DNA of 64,000 nt from Xenorhabdus miraniensis (GTDB taxonomy: Bacteria > Pseudomonadota > Gammaproteobacteria > Enterobacterales > Enterobacteriaceae), in assembly GCF_002632615.1 (NCBI RefSeq), contig NZ_NITZ01000023.1:1-64000 (forward strand). Reading direction: 5' to 3'. Below are positions 47,196-59,915 of this stretch, piece by piece. A program made the position numbers and the translations under genes. The notes under the pieces are model-generated. The model was not told where the DNA came from. It ran no database searches and saw only the letters and a list, made by a program, of their open reading frames with translations. Within the stretch, counting starts at the first letter, position 1; each line of letters starts with the position of its first letter.

Positions 47196-48191
47196 TTAAT
47201 AATGATGTGCTCTTAATAAAAGCCATATAAAAACGGGAGCACCTAAGGTCACAGTAACGACTCCAATCGGTATCTCTGCGTGAGATAATGACAATCGGGA
47301 AAATAGGTCAGCCAATAACAAACCACAGCTCCCCGCTAACGCACTGGCTGGAAGCAGCGCCTTATGATCAGTCAAGCCAATCAACCTTAAGATATGAGGA
47401 ATAACTAAACCGATAAAACTTATCGCTCCTGCAAGAGCAACGCTCAATCCAACTAATAATCCAACCACTGATACAAATAAATTGCGCCATTTGTGATGAG
47501 ATATGCCTAGTTGTCGTGCCTGCAATTCTCCAAGCGATAGATAATTCAAAATGTTCCCCTTGCGGATTAGCCATAAGATAGCGGGGAATAATGCAATTAC
47601 TAACCATTTCTGACGCCAGTCAATGCCGCTGAAACTTCCCATCATCCAATACATCAACTGCCTTAGATCCAAGCTTGTGCTGAAATAAACCATCCATGTC
47701 ATCAAAGCCCCAAATATCACTCCGAAAGCAACGCCAATCAATAGCAAACGAGTATTCGTCACTTGATGCCTTCGGGAAAATCCCAGCAAAATTGCTGTCA
47801 TAAAAAGCGCTCCAAATACCGCTCCAGCGCTTAATAACCATAATGGGGCAACACCATGAAAAGCCAGTATCAAACATACCACGACAACGCCTGCACCATT
47901 ACTGACTCCAAGTAACCCCGGCTCTGCCAACGGATTTTCAAACAACGCCTGCATAATAGCGCCTGATACAGCCAAACTAGCCCCGACAGCCATCACTGCA
48001 AGCGCTCTGGGTAATCTCAATTGCCAAATAAATAACCGGGCAGAATCAGATAACCATTGATCAGGCCAGAACCAAATTTCACCTGCACATAATGACAAAA
48101 CAAACAGGATAATAAAAAAAACAGACAGAATTGCTATCACTTGATGGTTACGTTTTCTCTGATAAGTGATCAACTCATAAACAGAGTGCAT
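47196..48191 (-). CDS. btuC: Vitamin B12 ABC importer, permease BtuC
   Basis: 331 residues, about ten transmembrane helices. FecCD/BtuC family blocks: [60 protein letters not shown], and [19 protein letters not shown] (coupling helix). Inner-membrane channel for cobalamin. It lies downstream of ihfA, separated by a terminator, as in related enterobacteria. Confidence 0.95.
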   Translation of the reverse strand: MHSVYELITYQRKRNHQVIAILSVFFIILFVLSLCAGEIWFWPDQWLSDSARLFIWQLRLPRALAVMAVGASLAVSGAIMQALFENPLAEPGLLGVSNGAGVVVVCLILAFHGVAPLWLLSAGAVFGALFMTAILLGFSRRHQVTNTRLLLIGVAFGVIFGALMTWMVYFSTSLDLRQLMYWMMGSFSGIDWRQKWLVIALFPAILWLIRKGNILNYLSLGELQARQLGISHHKWRNLFVSVVGLLVGLSVALAGAISFIGLVIPHILRLIGLTDHKALLPASALAGSCGLLLADLFSRLSLSHAEIPIGVVTVTLGAPVFIWLLLRAHHY

Positions 48192-48257
48192 GGTGATATA
48201 GGACCATTTAGGAAAAGGAAATTCATCCCGTTGCTGACAATGGGATATGAAAGATAA

Positions 48258-48285
48258 GAAAAAGACCGCACAAGTGCGGCCTTTT
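48258..48285. terminator. Terminator after ihfA
   Basis: CCGCAC-AA-GTGCGG stem (48266-48279) with T-rich runs on both strands (TCTTTTTCTT after it on the minus strand). Ends the pheST-ihfA transcript. Confidence 0.8.
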
Positions 48286-48292
48286 TGTGTAT

Positions 48293-48589
48293 TTATTCTT
48301 TGGGTAACGCTTTTTCTACCCGATTTTTCAACTTTTGGCCTGGGCGAAAAGTGACAACACGGCGAGCCGTAATCGGAATATCCTCTCCTGTTTTTGGATT
48401 TCGGCCTGGACGTTGATTTTTGTCTCGCAAATCAAAGTTGCCGAATCCAGATAACTTAACCTGCTCCCCGTTCTCTAAAGAGCGACGCACTTCTTCAAAG
48501 AACATCTCCACTAGATCTTTAGCGTCACGCTTGCTAATACCCAGTTTTTCAAAAAGATTTTCTGACATTTCAGCTTTAGTAAGCGCCAT
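48293..48589 (-). CDS. ihfA: Integration host factor subunit alpha
   Basis: 98 residues, full length. [24 protein letters not shown] start, [26 protein letters not shown] beta-arm with the intercalating proline, and [16 protein letters not shown]. Bends DNA as a heterodimer with IhfB. Four bases after the pheT stop, so co-transcribed with pheST. Confidence 0.97.
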   Translation of the reverse strand: MALTKAEMSENLFEKLGISKRDAKDLVEMFFEEVRRSLENGEQVKLSGFGNFDLRDKNQRPGRNPKTGEDIPITARRVVTFRPGQKLKNRVEKALPKE

Positions 48590-48593
48590 AAGT

Positions 48594-50981
48594 TCAGTCC
48601 CTCAAGGATGCTTGGAATCGCTGTTCTAATGCAGCAACGCATTTGTTAACGGTCGCAGCAATTTCTTCTTCTTCCAGTGTACGCATGGTATCCTGCAAGA
48701 TTAAGCTAATAGCAAGGCTCTTGTAGCCTTCCGCGACACCTTTACCACAATACACGTCAAATAAGTTTATGCCAACTATATGATTTACGCCAACTTTCTT
48801 ACATTCAGCAAGAACATCTTCTGCGGCTACATTTTCAGGCACAACGACTGCGATATCACGGCGGTTAGATGGGAAGCGAGAAACTTCCGTCATCTCAGGA
48901 ATTACGCGGTCTGCCAGACTAGGCCATAATAACTCGAATACCACGGTACGGCCGTTTAAGTCAAGCTTACGCTCCAGTTCTGGATGAACAACACCAATAT
49001 AACCAATGTAACTATTTTCCAGATAAATCCCAGCACTTTGCCCAGGATGCAAAGCGGAATGTTCTTCTGATTTAAAGGAAATGCCTGACATTTTACCTGT
49101 TAATTCTAAAACAGTTTCTAAATCACCCTTCAAATCAAAGAAGTCAACCGCTTGTTTTTCAATCGACCAGTGTTCTTCGAAACGATTTCCTGCAATAACG
49201 CCAGCAAGCATCAATTCCTGACGAATGCCATTCTCCGCATTTTCATCTGGTACAAATCGCAAACCAGTTTCAAATAAACGCACACGGTTCTGTTGACGAT
49301 TCTGATTATACGCAACAGTAGTTAATAATCCCGTCAGCAGGGATAATCGCATCGCAGACATATCCGCCGAAATTGGATTAGGCAGGATTAATGCTTCTTC
49401 CTGTGGATGCAGATGTTGCTGAACCTTAGGATCAACAAAGCTATAGGTAATTGCTTCTTGATAACCTCTGTCCACCAGCATTGTTTTGACACGTTTCAGA
49501 GACAAATCGGCTTCGCGATGCGAAGTCATCACAAGATCAGCACGCACTGGCACGTCAGGAATATTGTTGTAACCGTAAATACGGGCAACTTCCTCAACCA
49601 AATCTTCTTCGATCTGCATATCAAAACGCCAGCTAGGTGCAACAGCTTGCCAACTATCACTCTGGACTGTTACCTGGCAACCTAAACGTGTCAGAATATC
49701 TGTCACCTGTTCATCAGAGATATAATGACCAATAAGGCGATCCAATTTCTTACGGTGCAGTGTAATAGTTGCGGGTTTTGGCAAATGAGACTCACTCGTC
49801 ACATCAACGATCTCTCCCGCCTCTCCACCACAGATGGCAATCAACAACTGAGTAGCATATTCTATCGCTTTATGCTGAAGTTGTGGATCAACCCCACGTT
49901 CAAAGCGATGAGAAGCATCCGTATGCAGACCATAACGACGAGCACGTCCTGCAATTGCCAACGGAGCAAAAAACGCAGACTCCAGCATAATATGCTGAGT
50001 TTCCACATTAACTCCCGAATATTCTCCACCAAAAATCCCGGCTATAGCAAGTGGTTGCTTTTCATCAGAAATCACTAGCGTTTCAGCAGAAAGTTCCGCT
50101 TCATTGCCATCTAATAGAGTGAGCTTTTCACCTTGCTCAGCCATGCGAACAATAATTGAGCCATTTAAACGCGCTAGATCGAACGCATGCAACGGTTGCC
50201 CTAGTTCAAGCAAAACATAGTTGGTGATATCAACCACTGGATCAATGGAACGAATACCACCACGGCGCAGTTTTTCACGCATCCACAACGGAGTAGTAGC
50301 CTTGACATTCACATTTTTAATAACGCGCCCCAAATAACGAGGGCAAGCTTCAGGAGCGTCAACACGGATAGGGAATTTCGTGTCTATGGTTGGTTTAACC
50401 GTTTCGATTTTTGTTTCGGTCATAGACAATTTATTGATAACTGCTACGTCACGGGCAACACCCATGATGCTCAGGCAATCAGCACGGTTTGGTGTGATGC
50501 TGATTTCAATCGCGTTATCATCTAATTTCATGTAATCACGCAGATCAGTGCCAATCGGGGCATCTGCTGGTAATTCGATAATTCCGTCATGATCGTTAGC
50601 AATACCTAGTTCAGAAAATGAACACAGCATTCCTTCTGACGGCTCTCCGCGCAGTTTGGCGGCTTTAATTTTGAAATCACCGGGTAGTACAGCTCCAACT
50701 GTAGCCACAGCGACACGAAGACCCTGACGGCAATTTGGTGCACCACAAACAATATCCAGCAGACGTTCGCCGCCGACATTAACTTTAGTCACACGCAATT
50801 TATCTGCGTTTGGATGTTGGCCACATTCGACAACTTCACCAACAAATACACCGTGGAACTGGCCTGCCACTTTTTCAACACCATCAACTTCCAAACCAGC
50901 CATGGTGATTTGATCAGACAATGCTTCACTGTTAATGGCTGGGTTTGCCCACTCGCGTAACCAGAGTTCACTGAATTTCAT
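48594..50981 (-). CDS. pheT: Phenylalanyl-tRNA synthetase beta subunit
   Basis: 795 residues, full length. N-terminal tRNA-binding fold (about 40-150, [24 protein letters not shown]), the B3/B4 editing region in the middle ([15 protein letters not shown]), B5, and a C-terminal anticodon-binding FDX-ACB domain ([18 protein letters not shown]). Forms an alpha2beta2 enzyme with PheS. Fourteen bases separate it from pheS. Confidence 0.97.
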   Translation of the reverse strand: MKFSELWLREWANPAINSEALSDQITMAGLEVDGVEKVAGQFHGVFVGEVVECGQHPNADKLRVTKVNVGGERLLDIVCGAPNCRQGLRVAVATVGAVLPGDFKIKAAKLRGEPSEGMLCSFSELGIANDHDGIIELPADAPIGTDLRDYMKLDDNAIEISITPNRADCLSIMGVARDVAVINKLSMTETKIETVKPTIDTKFPIRVDAPEACPRYLGRVIKNVNVKATTPLWMREKLRRGGIRSIDPVVDITNYVLLELGQPLHAFDLARLNGSIIVRMAEQGEKLTLLDGNEAELSAETLVISDEKQPLAIAGIFGGEYSGVNVETQHIMLESAFFAPLAIAGRARRYGLHTDASHRFERGVDPQLQHKAIEYATQLLIAICGGEAGEIVDVTSESHLPKPATITLHRKKLDRLIGHYISDEQVTDILTRLGCQVTVQSDSWQAVAPSWRFDMQIEEDLVEEVARIYGYNNIPDVPVRADLVMTSHREADLSLKRVKTMLVDRGYQEAITYSFVDPKVQQHLHPQEEALILPNPISADMSAMRLSLLTGLLTTVAYNQNRQQNRVRLFETGLRFVPDENAENGIRQELMLAGVIAGNRFEEHWSIEKQAVDFFDLKGDLETVLELTGKMSGISFKSEEHSALHPGQSAGIYLENSYIGYIGVVHPELERKLDLNGRTVVFELLWPSLADRVIPEMTEVSRFPSNRRDIAVVVPENVAAEDVLAECKKVGVNHIVGINLFDVYCGKGVAEGYKSLAISLILQDTMRTLEEEEIAATVNKCVAALEQRFQASLRD

Positions 50982-50995
50982 GAGATATACCCGCC

Positions 50996-52024
<1,029 letters not shown>

Positions 52025-52061
52025 CTATGCCCTCAAATTATCTATTAATGAGGCCATAAAA

Positions 52062-52087
52062 ATAAAAAAGCCTCCACACTGGAGGCT
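52062..52087 (-). terminator. pheST attenuator terminator
   Basis: Stem AGCCTCC-acact-GGAGGCT (52069-52087) followed on the minus strand by a run of six T. It lies between pheM and pheS. In E. coli this attenuator forms when charged tRNA-Phe is plentiful; with PheM stalling, an alternative structure lets transcription continue. Confidence 0.9.
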
Positions 52088-52134
52088 CAAGCGCTATTTT
52101 TCGTTTCTTTTCTTACGCGCAAAGCCCCCTGTTC

Positions 52135-52179
52135 TCAGGTGCTAAAGTAAAAGAAGAAACGAAAAAAGGCTAACTTCAT
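52135..52179 (-). CDS. pheM: PheM, pheST leader peptide
   Basis: Fourteen residues, MKLAFFRFFFYFST, with six phenylalanines. The last ten (FRFFFYFST preceded by F) equal the E. coli PheM ending, only the N-terminal residues differ. Followed by the attenuator hairpin. Too short for automatic callers. Confidence 0.95.
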   Translation of the reverse strand: MKLAFFRFFFYFST

Positions 52180-52320
52180 CATGTCGGTTCTCTCTCTTGT
52201 ATCCTTTTTAAACCGGCTACTCGTAATCTGGTTATGATTCAAATCTAAATAATAGACTAAGTAATAATAACTTAAACAACAATAACCTAAACAATAGTAA
52301 GCCACATTTTGGAAAAAAGT

Positions 52321-52346
52321 AAAAGAGGGAGCAAGCTCCCTCTTTT
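52321..52346 (-). terminator. Terminator after rplT
   Basis: Stem AAAAGAGGGAGC / GCTCCCTCTTTT (12 bp, tiny loop) just below the rplT stop, with a T-rich tract after it on the minus strand. Separates the infC-rpmI-rplT unit from pheM. Confidence 0.85.
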
Positions 52347-52354
52347 AATCTGAC

Positions 52355-52720
<366 letters not shown>

Positions 52721-52753
52721 CTATCGTCTCTGAGTTCTAATCTAAAAAATTGC

Positions 52754-52972
<219 letters not shown>

Positions 52973-53046
52973 TTAATTACAACGAACTAGTAAGGCGAAT
53001 AGACTCCATCCAGAAACTGGCTGGAGCCCATTACTTGTTTGCCTGA

Positions 53047-53589
<543 letters not shown>

Positions 53590-55518
53590 TTATTCCTCCA
53601 ATTGATGAAGATTACGACTGCGTATTTCTGTCAGCAGTTTTTCTGTAAATTCACTGACGTCAATGCTACCTAAATCCTTGCCGCGGCGAGTACGGACAGA
53701 TACTTTTCCTGACTCGACTTCTTTATCGCCACAAACGAGCATGTAAGGTACACGACGCAGAGTGTGTTCACGGATTTTAAAACCAATCTTCTCGTTTCTC
53801 AAGTCTGCTTTTGCACGAATGCCCGCATCTTGAAGTTTTTTAACCAATTCCTGTACATAATCTGCCTGACCGTCAGTAATATTCATGACGACGACTTGCT
53901 GAGGAGCCAACCATGTTGGGAAAAACCCAGCATATTCTTCTGTCAGGATACCGATGAACCGTTCCAGAGACCCCAGAACCGCACGGTGAATCATTACAGG
54001 AACCTTACGTTCGTTATTTTCACCTACATATGACGCACTCAAACGCGCTGGCAGTGAAAAATCGAGTTGCACAGTACCACATTGCCACGCACGATCCAAA
54101 CAATCATGTAGAGTAAATTCAATTTTAGGGCCATAAAATGCACCTTCGCCCGGTTGGTATTCAAATTCAATACCTTTTTGGGTCAATGCTTCAGCAAGAT
54201 CGGCTTCTGCTTCATCCCACTGTTTTTCTGTACCAATGCGTTTCTCTGGGCGAGTTGATAATTTAACGACAATCTTCTCGAAACCAAATGTACTGTAGAC
54301 ATCGTAAATCATTTTGATGCAGCTACTGACTTCCTGGAGAATTTGATCTTCAGTGCAGAAGATATGAGCATCATCCTGAGTAAAGCCACGTACACGCATT
54401 AAGCCATGCAAAGCCCCTGATGGCTCATTACGGTGACAACTACCAAATTCAGCCATACGCAGAGGTAAATCACGATAAGATTTCAACCCTTGGTTGAAAA
54501 TCTGGACGTGCCCTGGGCAGTTCATTGGTTTTACACAGTATTCACGGTTTTCGGATGAAGTCGTGAACATATTTTCTTTATAGTTTTCCCAGTGCCCCGT
54601 TTTTTCCCACATGATGCGATCCATCATGAATGGGCCTTTAACTTCTTGATATTGGTACTCTTTCAGTTTTGTACGGACAAAAGTTTCCAACTCACGGAAG
54701 ATTGTCCAGCCATCATTATGCCAAAACGCCATGCCTGGTGCTTCTTCCTGCATATGATACAGGTCAAGCTGTTTACCGATTTTACGGTGATCACGTTTTG
54801 CCGCTTCTTCCAAGCGTTGCAGATAAGCATTAAGCTGTTTCTTATCAGCCCATGCAGTACCATAAATACGTTGCAACATTTTGTTGTCGCTATTACCGCG
54901 CCAATATGCTCCAGCAACTTTTTGCAGTTTGAAATGATGGCAGAAGCGCATATTAGGAACATGCGGCCCACGGCACATATCAACATATTCTTCATGGTGA
55001 TACAGACCCGGACGATCATCATGGCTGATATTTTCATCCAAAATCTGGATCTTGTATTCTTCGCCACGAGCTGCAAAGGCATCACGCGCTTCTTGCCAAC
55101 TGACTTTTTTCTTAATGACATCGTAGTCTTTTTTGGCAAGTTCAAGCATGCGCTTTTCAAGCAACTCGATATCTTCCTGCGTCAAAGAGCGATCCAAATC
55201 GACATCGTAATAGAAGCCATTATCAATCACTGGGCCGATAGCCATCTTCGTATCAGGCCACAATTGCTTAATGGCATGCCCCAACAAGTGTGCACATGAG
55301 TGGCGAATGATTTCCAGACCTTCTTCATTCTTGCTCGTGATAATTGCGAGATTGGCATCGGTTTCAATTAATTCACACGCATCAACCAACTCACCATTAA
55401 TACGGCCGGCAATACAGGCTTTTGCCAAGCCGGCACCGATATCACGCGCCACATCCATTACGGAAACAGCATGCTCAAATTGACGTTGACTACCGTCAGG
55501 AAGAGTAATTACAGGCAT
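53590..55518 (-). CDS. thrS: Threonyl-tRNA synthetase
   Basis: 642 residues, full length. N-terminal TGS domain ([20 protein letters not shown]), editing domain ([16 protein letters not shown]; zinc-type HxxxH), catalytic core with [10 protein letters not shown] (zinc Cys and His), [28 protein letters not shown] (motif 2), and a C-terminal anticodon domain. Start 55518 has AAGGA. Known autoregulator in E. coli via mRNA operator hairpins upstream; the 282 bases above the gene could hold them, but I did not resolve the fold. Confidence 0.98.
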   Translation of the reverse strand: MPVITLPDGSQRQFEHAVSVMDVARDIGAGLAKACIAGRINGELVDACELIETDANLAIITSKNEEGLEIIRHSCAHLLGHAIKQLWPDTKMAIGPVIDNGFYYDVDLDRSLTQEDIELLEKRMLELAKKDYDVIKKKVSWQEARDAFAARGEEYKIQILDENISHDDRPGLYHHEEYVDMCRGPHVPNMRFCHHFKLQKVAGAYWRGNSDNKMLQRIYGTAWADKKQLNAYLQRLEEAAKRDHRKIGKQLDLYHMQEEAPGMAFWHNDGWTIFRELETFVRTKLKEYQYQEVKGPFMMDRIMWEKTGHWENYKENMFTTSSENREYCVKPMNCPGHVQIFNQGLKSYRDLPLRMAEFGSCHRNEPSGALHGLMRVRGFTQDDAHIFCTEDQILQEVSSCIKMIYDVYSTFGFEKIVVKLSTRPEKRIGTEKQWDEAEADLAEALTQKGIEFEYQPGEGAFYGPKIEFTLHDCLDRAWQCGTVQLDFSLPARLSASYVGENNERKVPVMIHRAVLGSLERFIGILTEEYAGFFPTWLAPQQVVVMNITDGQADYVQELVKKLQDAGIRAKADLRNEKIGFKIREHTLRRVPYMLVCGDKEVESGKVSVRTRRGKDLGSIDVSEFTEKLLTEIRSRNLHQLEE

Positions 55519-55800
55519 TTAAAATCCTTATATACAGTGGTGACCCACACGCAAGATCACTTGTATTAAATCAAATTTATTATTAATCAGCACGTTAGAA
55601 ACAAATTCTTGCTTCACTCCGCAAGATGTGTACGCATTTTAAGGACACATTTTGAAAACGTATCCGGTACATTTGCCTAACTCGCTCGACATACTATCAC
55701 ACAGAGTAGGTGTTAAAATAGCTTATCTTGATATTACATCAGGTTAATCAATTGATTGATAATTATTCTGGTGCAAAATCCAAAACAACTCTTTTGAAAA

Positions 55801-57372
55801 TTACCAATGTGAGGAAAGTGACCGAATTCCATCATAGAGCGTTTCACACCATGAGACATAATCATGCCCACTGGGTAACTCACGGGTTTCTAATGGATAG
55901 CCTTTCTGGGTTAATAACTCACTCAACCGATAGTGATTCTGAATAATGCCTCCCCAGCTTCCCCGTTTTTCAAATAACCCGGCCTCAAGATAAAAACGAA
56001 TTGGTTTCTTTTCCATCGTTGCCATTTTTCGCAATAACCACTCGTGCTCTTCCCCTTCAGGCGCCCACCAATAAGAGCCTGACATACTCAGTACATTGCC
56101 GAACAGTTCCGGGTGCTGCAATGCGTTCCAGGTAGAAGCCAGACCGCCATAGCTTGAGCCAGCAATAATCGTTCTGCCAGCCGGCACTGTAATACCTGTC
56201 GCAGCAAGTGCCGGCATCAGCTCCTCTGCGAGAAACTGCGGAAAATGTTCATTAGGTGGCAATTCCTTTCTTCGCAGCTTTGGACTGATGCTGTCGACAA
56301 ATACAATATACATTGCGGGCATTTTCCCTGCGGATATCCAGTTATCAAAAAAATCGGCCATCTGATAGGTATGCAGATAAATCTGCCCATCAAGTAACAC
56401 CAACATTGCTGGAGTTGGCGTCTCTGTAGCAGGGTGTAATACCGCAATCTCCCGGCTGTTACCCATCACTTTACTTTCAAGACGGAAACTCTCCAGCCTG
56501 CCTTTGCGATGGTAATTTTCTATTTCTCTGAAATGGCATTGGCGCTGTTGCGGAGTAAGTGATAACAATGAAAAATGATTGTATTTATCCCGCCGTGATG
56601 TCGGAGAAGGAAAATGGTTCAAGGGATCGGCCTGTGCGGTCGTCAGTATCGCCTTACGTTGAGCAATACCGTCTTGAGCTATTTTAGGAACATCTGGGGC
56701 AATCTTGTACTGCATCAGAGTGTCATCAGGAGTGATAAACGTTCTGTACCAAACATCTGAACCGGGCAAATGAGACATCACCTCATGATTACCGGAAGGG
56801 GCTCCCAGAATATAAACGTTAGATTTCGCACCTCGCCACAGGAAAGTCACTTTCATTTGTTTTTCTGAATGAGGCTCAACAAGCGGTGTTCCTATTGTAC
56901 TGATTTCATTCCAGAAGTGTGTCGTAGAACCGCCCTCTTCTATTGTTTTCTTTAATTGCTGTAACTTTGGGCTGATAAGCTCATCTTCAACCTGAATAGC
57001 TAAAGGTTGATAATCCTGTATATCGAAGCTTATCTGCCACCCTTGCTCTGGCTCTCCTTGCAGTTGCAGATGGTATTGCTCTGTTATCGGCACAATGTAA
57101 GAAACTGATTGCGCTTCCTGAACCGGAACACGTTCAAGCAATACTCTGTAAGGTTGGTTATCAGCATCTGACAGAATTATGGATGAAAAACCCTGCCCCT
57201 TTAGCTGAATATATTGTTGGTCTGAAAACTGGATAGTCAGGCAACTTTTGCCTTCTTTATCATGTATACCTTCAATTAATGGGTTTTGAGCAATCGTCTG
57301 CATACAATCCGGCTCTGAAGCTATAGCCAATGTTGATATCAACATAGCGCCAATGAGTGGGAGAGATTTCAC
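55801..57372 (-). CDS. Exported enterochelin-esterase-like (Fes/IroE family) hydrolase
   Basis: 523 residues. A Sec signal peptide (MKSLPLIGAMLISTLAIA-SE) precedes an N-terminal enterochelin-esterase-type domain (about 175-260, VTFLWRGAKSNVYILG) and an alpha/beta-hydrolase esterase D-like domain (about 300-515) with the nucleophile in IIAGSSYGGLAST, an acidic LEAGLFE and a histidine in SGHDYVSW. Such enzymes hydrolyse triscatecholate siderophores. The signal peptide places it in the periplasm like IroE, while its two-domain length is like cytosolic Fes. A palindromic Fur box 24 bases before the start indicates iron repression. No siderophore synthesis or receptor gene lies next to it. Confidence 0.82.
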   Translation of the reverse strand: MKSLPLIGAMLISTLAIASEPDCMQTIAQNPLIEGIHDKEGKSCLTIQFSDQQYIQLKGQGFSSIILSDADNQPYRVLLERVPVQEAQSVSYIVPITEQYHLQLQGEPEQGWQISFDIQDYQPLAIQVEDELISPKLQQLKKTIEEGGSTTHFWNEISTIGTPLVEPHSEKQMKVTFLWRGAKSNVYILGAPSGNHEVMSHLPGSDVWYRTFITPDDTLMQYKIAPDVPKIAQDGIAQRKAILTTAQADPLNHFPSPTSRRDKYNHFSLLSLTPQQRQCHFREIENYHRKGRLESFRLESKVMGNSREIAVLHPATETPTPAMLVLLDGQIYLHTYQMADFFDNWISAGKMPAMYIVFVDSISPKLRRKELPPNEHFPQFLAEELMPALAATGITVPAGRTIIAGSSYGGLASTWNALQHPELFGNVLSMSGSYWWAPEGEEHEWLLRKMATMEKKPIRFYLEAGLFEKRGSWGGIIQNHYRLSELLTQKGYPLETRELPSGHDYVSWCETLYDGIRSLSSHW

Positions 57373-57395
57373 GTATTTTCCTAATATTATATTTT

Positions 57396-57418
57396 TTGAT
57401 AATAATAATTATTATCAA
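57396..57418 (-). promoter_or_regulatory. Fur box upstream of the siderophore esterase
   Basis: The 19-base core GATAATAATAATTATTATC is a perfect palindrome about a central A, and flanking TT/AA extends it to 23. It differs from the Fur consensus GATAATGATAATCATTATC at two positions. It is placed right before the esterase ATG. Confidence 0.85.
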
Positions 57419-57433
57419 ATAACTCCCCCTCTC

Positions 57434-57955
57434 TCAATCTTCATTTATCTGTTTCTGCATTAATTGATTTATCAAATGTAATACGCTCAATAAGCGATAA
57501 CGCTGTTCTGGTGTTAAACGTAGATAACGACGAGTCGCCGGGATCCGGCTGACCATTTCAGAAGCAGCAAAATGTTCAACTTCGCAACGCCATTTTCCCT
57601 CTCTGATTTGCAGGTTACACAACCGAAAATCAAGCTCTTCTAAGGTCTGCCGGATAACTGAGTATTGCTCAAATTGCTTAATCAATTTAAGACCCTCTTC
57701 CTGTTTTGAAACGAAACGTATATGTTTTTTGCGCAGGATACCTTCTGTTTTCACCTGTATATCTGCATTCAAAGGCTGATTTATCGTTCCTGAAACAGAA
57801 AACCGTGTATAAACAATAAATGCCATAAACAGGGTTTTTACCCTTTCGTTTACATATATTATCAATTGCTCTTCTGGTTTGACGATCAGCTCACCCGGCC
57901 CCATCCACTCACAGCTATACGGCTGGAGATCACATTCCAATTTATTGAGGGTCAA
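57434..57955 (-). CDS. Hypothetical protein (possibly DUF3156 family)
   Basis: 173 residues, no signal peptide; one moderately hydrophobic stretch (TLFMAFIVYTRF, ~40-52). The C-terminus PATRRYLRLTPEQRYRLLSVLHLINQLM is helical. From memory it resembles the DUF3156 proteins that accompany APC-type permeases in gamma-proteobacteria, and here it lies 62 bases downstream of such a permease. No function is known, and I hold the family name loosely. Confidence 0.6.
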   Translation of the reverse strand: MTLNKLECDLQPYSCEWMGPGELIVKPEEQLIIYVNERVKTLFMAFIVYTRFSVSGTINQPLNADIQVKTEGILRKKHIRFVSKQEEGLKLIKQFEQYSVIRQTLEELDFRLCNLQIREGKWRCEVEHFAASEMVSRIPATRRYLRLTPEQRYRLLSVLHLINQLMQKQINED

Positions 57956-58017
57956 GCCTGCCTGATAACCGGCCGGCAGGCAGACGCTGTTTATTGACCT
58001 TTTGCCAGAAGGCAGTT

Positions 58018-59511
58018 TTAAGGAAGGCTGCGTAATGACTCAAGCTTAATCTCCTTCAATTCAGTTTCAGAGAATGTTTTAGACAAAACTGATTCCACAT
58101 CAACGGGTTTGAACGGATTTACTTTTTGAACAAATATCGTCCATATCAGCGCATAACTTGCTGTCAAGCCCAGCATAATTATGAACGGAATATAAATATC
58201 GGCTTTATTCATACCTGGAGGTGTGATGTAAACAATGGCTAAAATAATCCCCACACTGGAAATAATCTGTGGTAGCGGAAAAAATGGGGACTTATACGCG
58301 CGATGCAGGTCTGGACGACGAATGCGCAGCAGGATAACTGAGATAGTGACCAGCAAGTAGGCTGTCCCCCAGGAACATACCGCAGCCAATACCAGCGGAA
58401 TAATACGGCCCAAATCTCCCTGAATGGCGAAAGCATGCAGGCAAGGGATCATAACAGCGACTAAAATACCAAATATCGGCGTCTTGAACCTTGGATGCAG
58501 GTAGGTAAAAATACGAGGTAAAGCACCATCAAGTGCCATGCCGTATAAAATACGGGGAACAGCCGCCATCAGTGTATTAATGGTTGCCGCGCCAGCCAGC
58601 AGCAGACCGAAACCAATCCAGTATTTACCGAAATCACCCATTATCTGTCCTGCAAAAGCCGGAATTGCCATCGGAGTTTCCAGTAAGCTGACATTATTTT
58701 CAGAATCAACAATGACATTTTCCACCTGATGACTCATTGCTGCACCGTACATAAACATACAGAGCGCTACACCACACAGACCGGTTGCCATCGCACGCGG
58801 AATCACTTTGGCAGAATTTTTGATTTCCGGTGCCATTGGAGTAACCAGTTCACAGCCCACGAACATAAACATAGCCATACCGATCAGGCTTAATACCATT
58901 GTCGGATCAGAAACATTAAGCGCCTGACCAAACCAGCCATCGACTGAAGCATGAAACGGCATTAACAGGCCACATAAGCTAAAGATCACCAACGTACTCC
59001 ACATGGCAAACGTCAGTACAATTTCCACTTTACTGAATGCCTCAATACCAAACGCATTAAGAAGCCCGAAGGTGATCACTAACCCCACCCCGACCATCCA
59101 GGAAGTATTGTTACTCTCCATCACTGCATTAAGGCTTTCAAAGTTAATCAATGCCATAATGCCGGAAAGAATTGTTTCCGCAGTACCCGCAAAAACATGC
59201 ACAACCAAATAAGCAGAAAGCGCTCCGGTTATTGCCCAGAAACGCCCCATGCCACAAGAAATATAGTCATATACCGACCCAGAGGTAGGTAAAATCGCCG
59301 CTGCTTCAGAGAAAGTCGTTAATTGAGCCTGCATCATGATAAAGCTGAGTAACACGGCCAAAGCAAAAGTATCACCACCAATACCAAACCCGCTGGTTAC
59401 CGTTAAAATGACCGGACTTGCCATAATCACACCGACAGAACTGGCAAGTGTAGTCGGAAACCCTATCTTACCTTTCTCGATATGTGATGTTAATTTTGAG
59501 GACATATTCAT
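58018..59511 (-). CDS. APC-family amino acid/polyamine permease
   Basis: 497 residues with about 12 transmembrane segments. GKIGFPTTLASSVGVIMASPVILTVTSGFGIGG is the APC transmembrane-1 region, FSEAAAILPTSGSVYDYI the transmembrane-2 one, and MFVGCELVTPMAPEIKNSAKVIPRAM the conserved central loop. Substrate unknown; an amino acid or amine is likely. The ATG at 59511 has GAGGGAAG. Divergent from a LuxR-type regulator, with a 20-bp palindrome between them, so regulation by that protein is likely. Confidence 0.85.
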   Translation of the reverse strand: MNMSSKLTSHIEKGKIGFPTTLASSVGVIMASPVILTVTSGFGIGGDTFALAVLLSFIMMQAQLTTFSEAAAILPTSGSVYDYISCGMGRFWAITGALSAYLVVHVFAGTAETILSGIMALINFESLNAVMESNNTSWMVGVGLVITFGLLNAFGIEAFSKVEIVLTFAMWSTLVIFSLCGLLMPFHASVDGWFGQALNVSDPTMVLSLIGMAMFMFVGCELVTPMAPEIKNSAKVIPRAMATGLCGVALCMFMYGAAMSHQVENVIVDSENNVSLLETPMAIPAFAGQIMGDFGKYWIGFGLLLAGAATINTLMAAVPRILYGMALDGALPRIFTYLHPRFKTPIFGILVAVMIPCLHAFAIQGDLGRIIPLVLAAVCSWGTAYLLVTISVILLRIRRPDLHRAYKSPFFPLPQIISSVGIILAIVYITPPGMNKADIYIPFIIMLGLTASYALIWTIFVQKVNPFKPVDVESVLSKTFSETELKEIKLESLRSLP

Positions 59512-59615
59512 TTTGCTTCCCTCTTTATCCTGAAATACAGTCGGTCTAATTGTGAATTTTTTGTAAACAAAGGATGACTGTGATCCAACTATAGGAATAA
59601 GGGGAAAAGTGCCGC

Positions 59616-59635
59616 TATCGTTCTAAAGAACGATA
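59616..59635. promoter_or_regulatory. 20-bp palindrome, likely operator between permease and LuxR gene
   Basis: Perfect inverted repeat TATCGTTCT-AA-AGAACGATA, 105 bases before the permease start. lux-box-like size (20 bp). Best candidate for binding by the divergent LuxR-family protein. Confidence 0.65.
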
Positions 59636-59915
59636 CCCAAAGGAGGTATAACAGGCTTATTTCTGCCGAAAAGTACCAAAGAAAAGGGTGAAAAATACTA
59701 TAACTCACGGGATATCAAACAATAAGGATAAGGTTATTTATTAATATATTAATTAAAGCGATATAGGATGTACCAAAGGAGTCTAAAATCCATCCTAATC
59801 TAGGAAAGCAAGTTTTAAATAATGTAATCAAATTCACATTATTAACATGTTTATTTTATATTGAAAGTGAGAAAAGACATGATGAGTACAGTGTTGGGTC
59901 AGACAAGAGTAGCTA

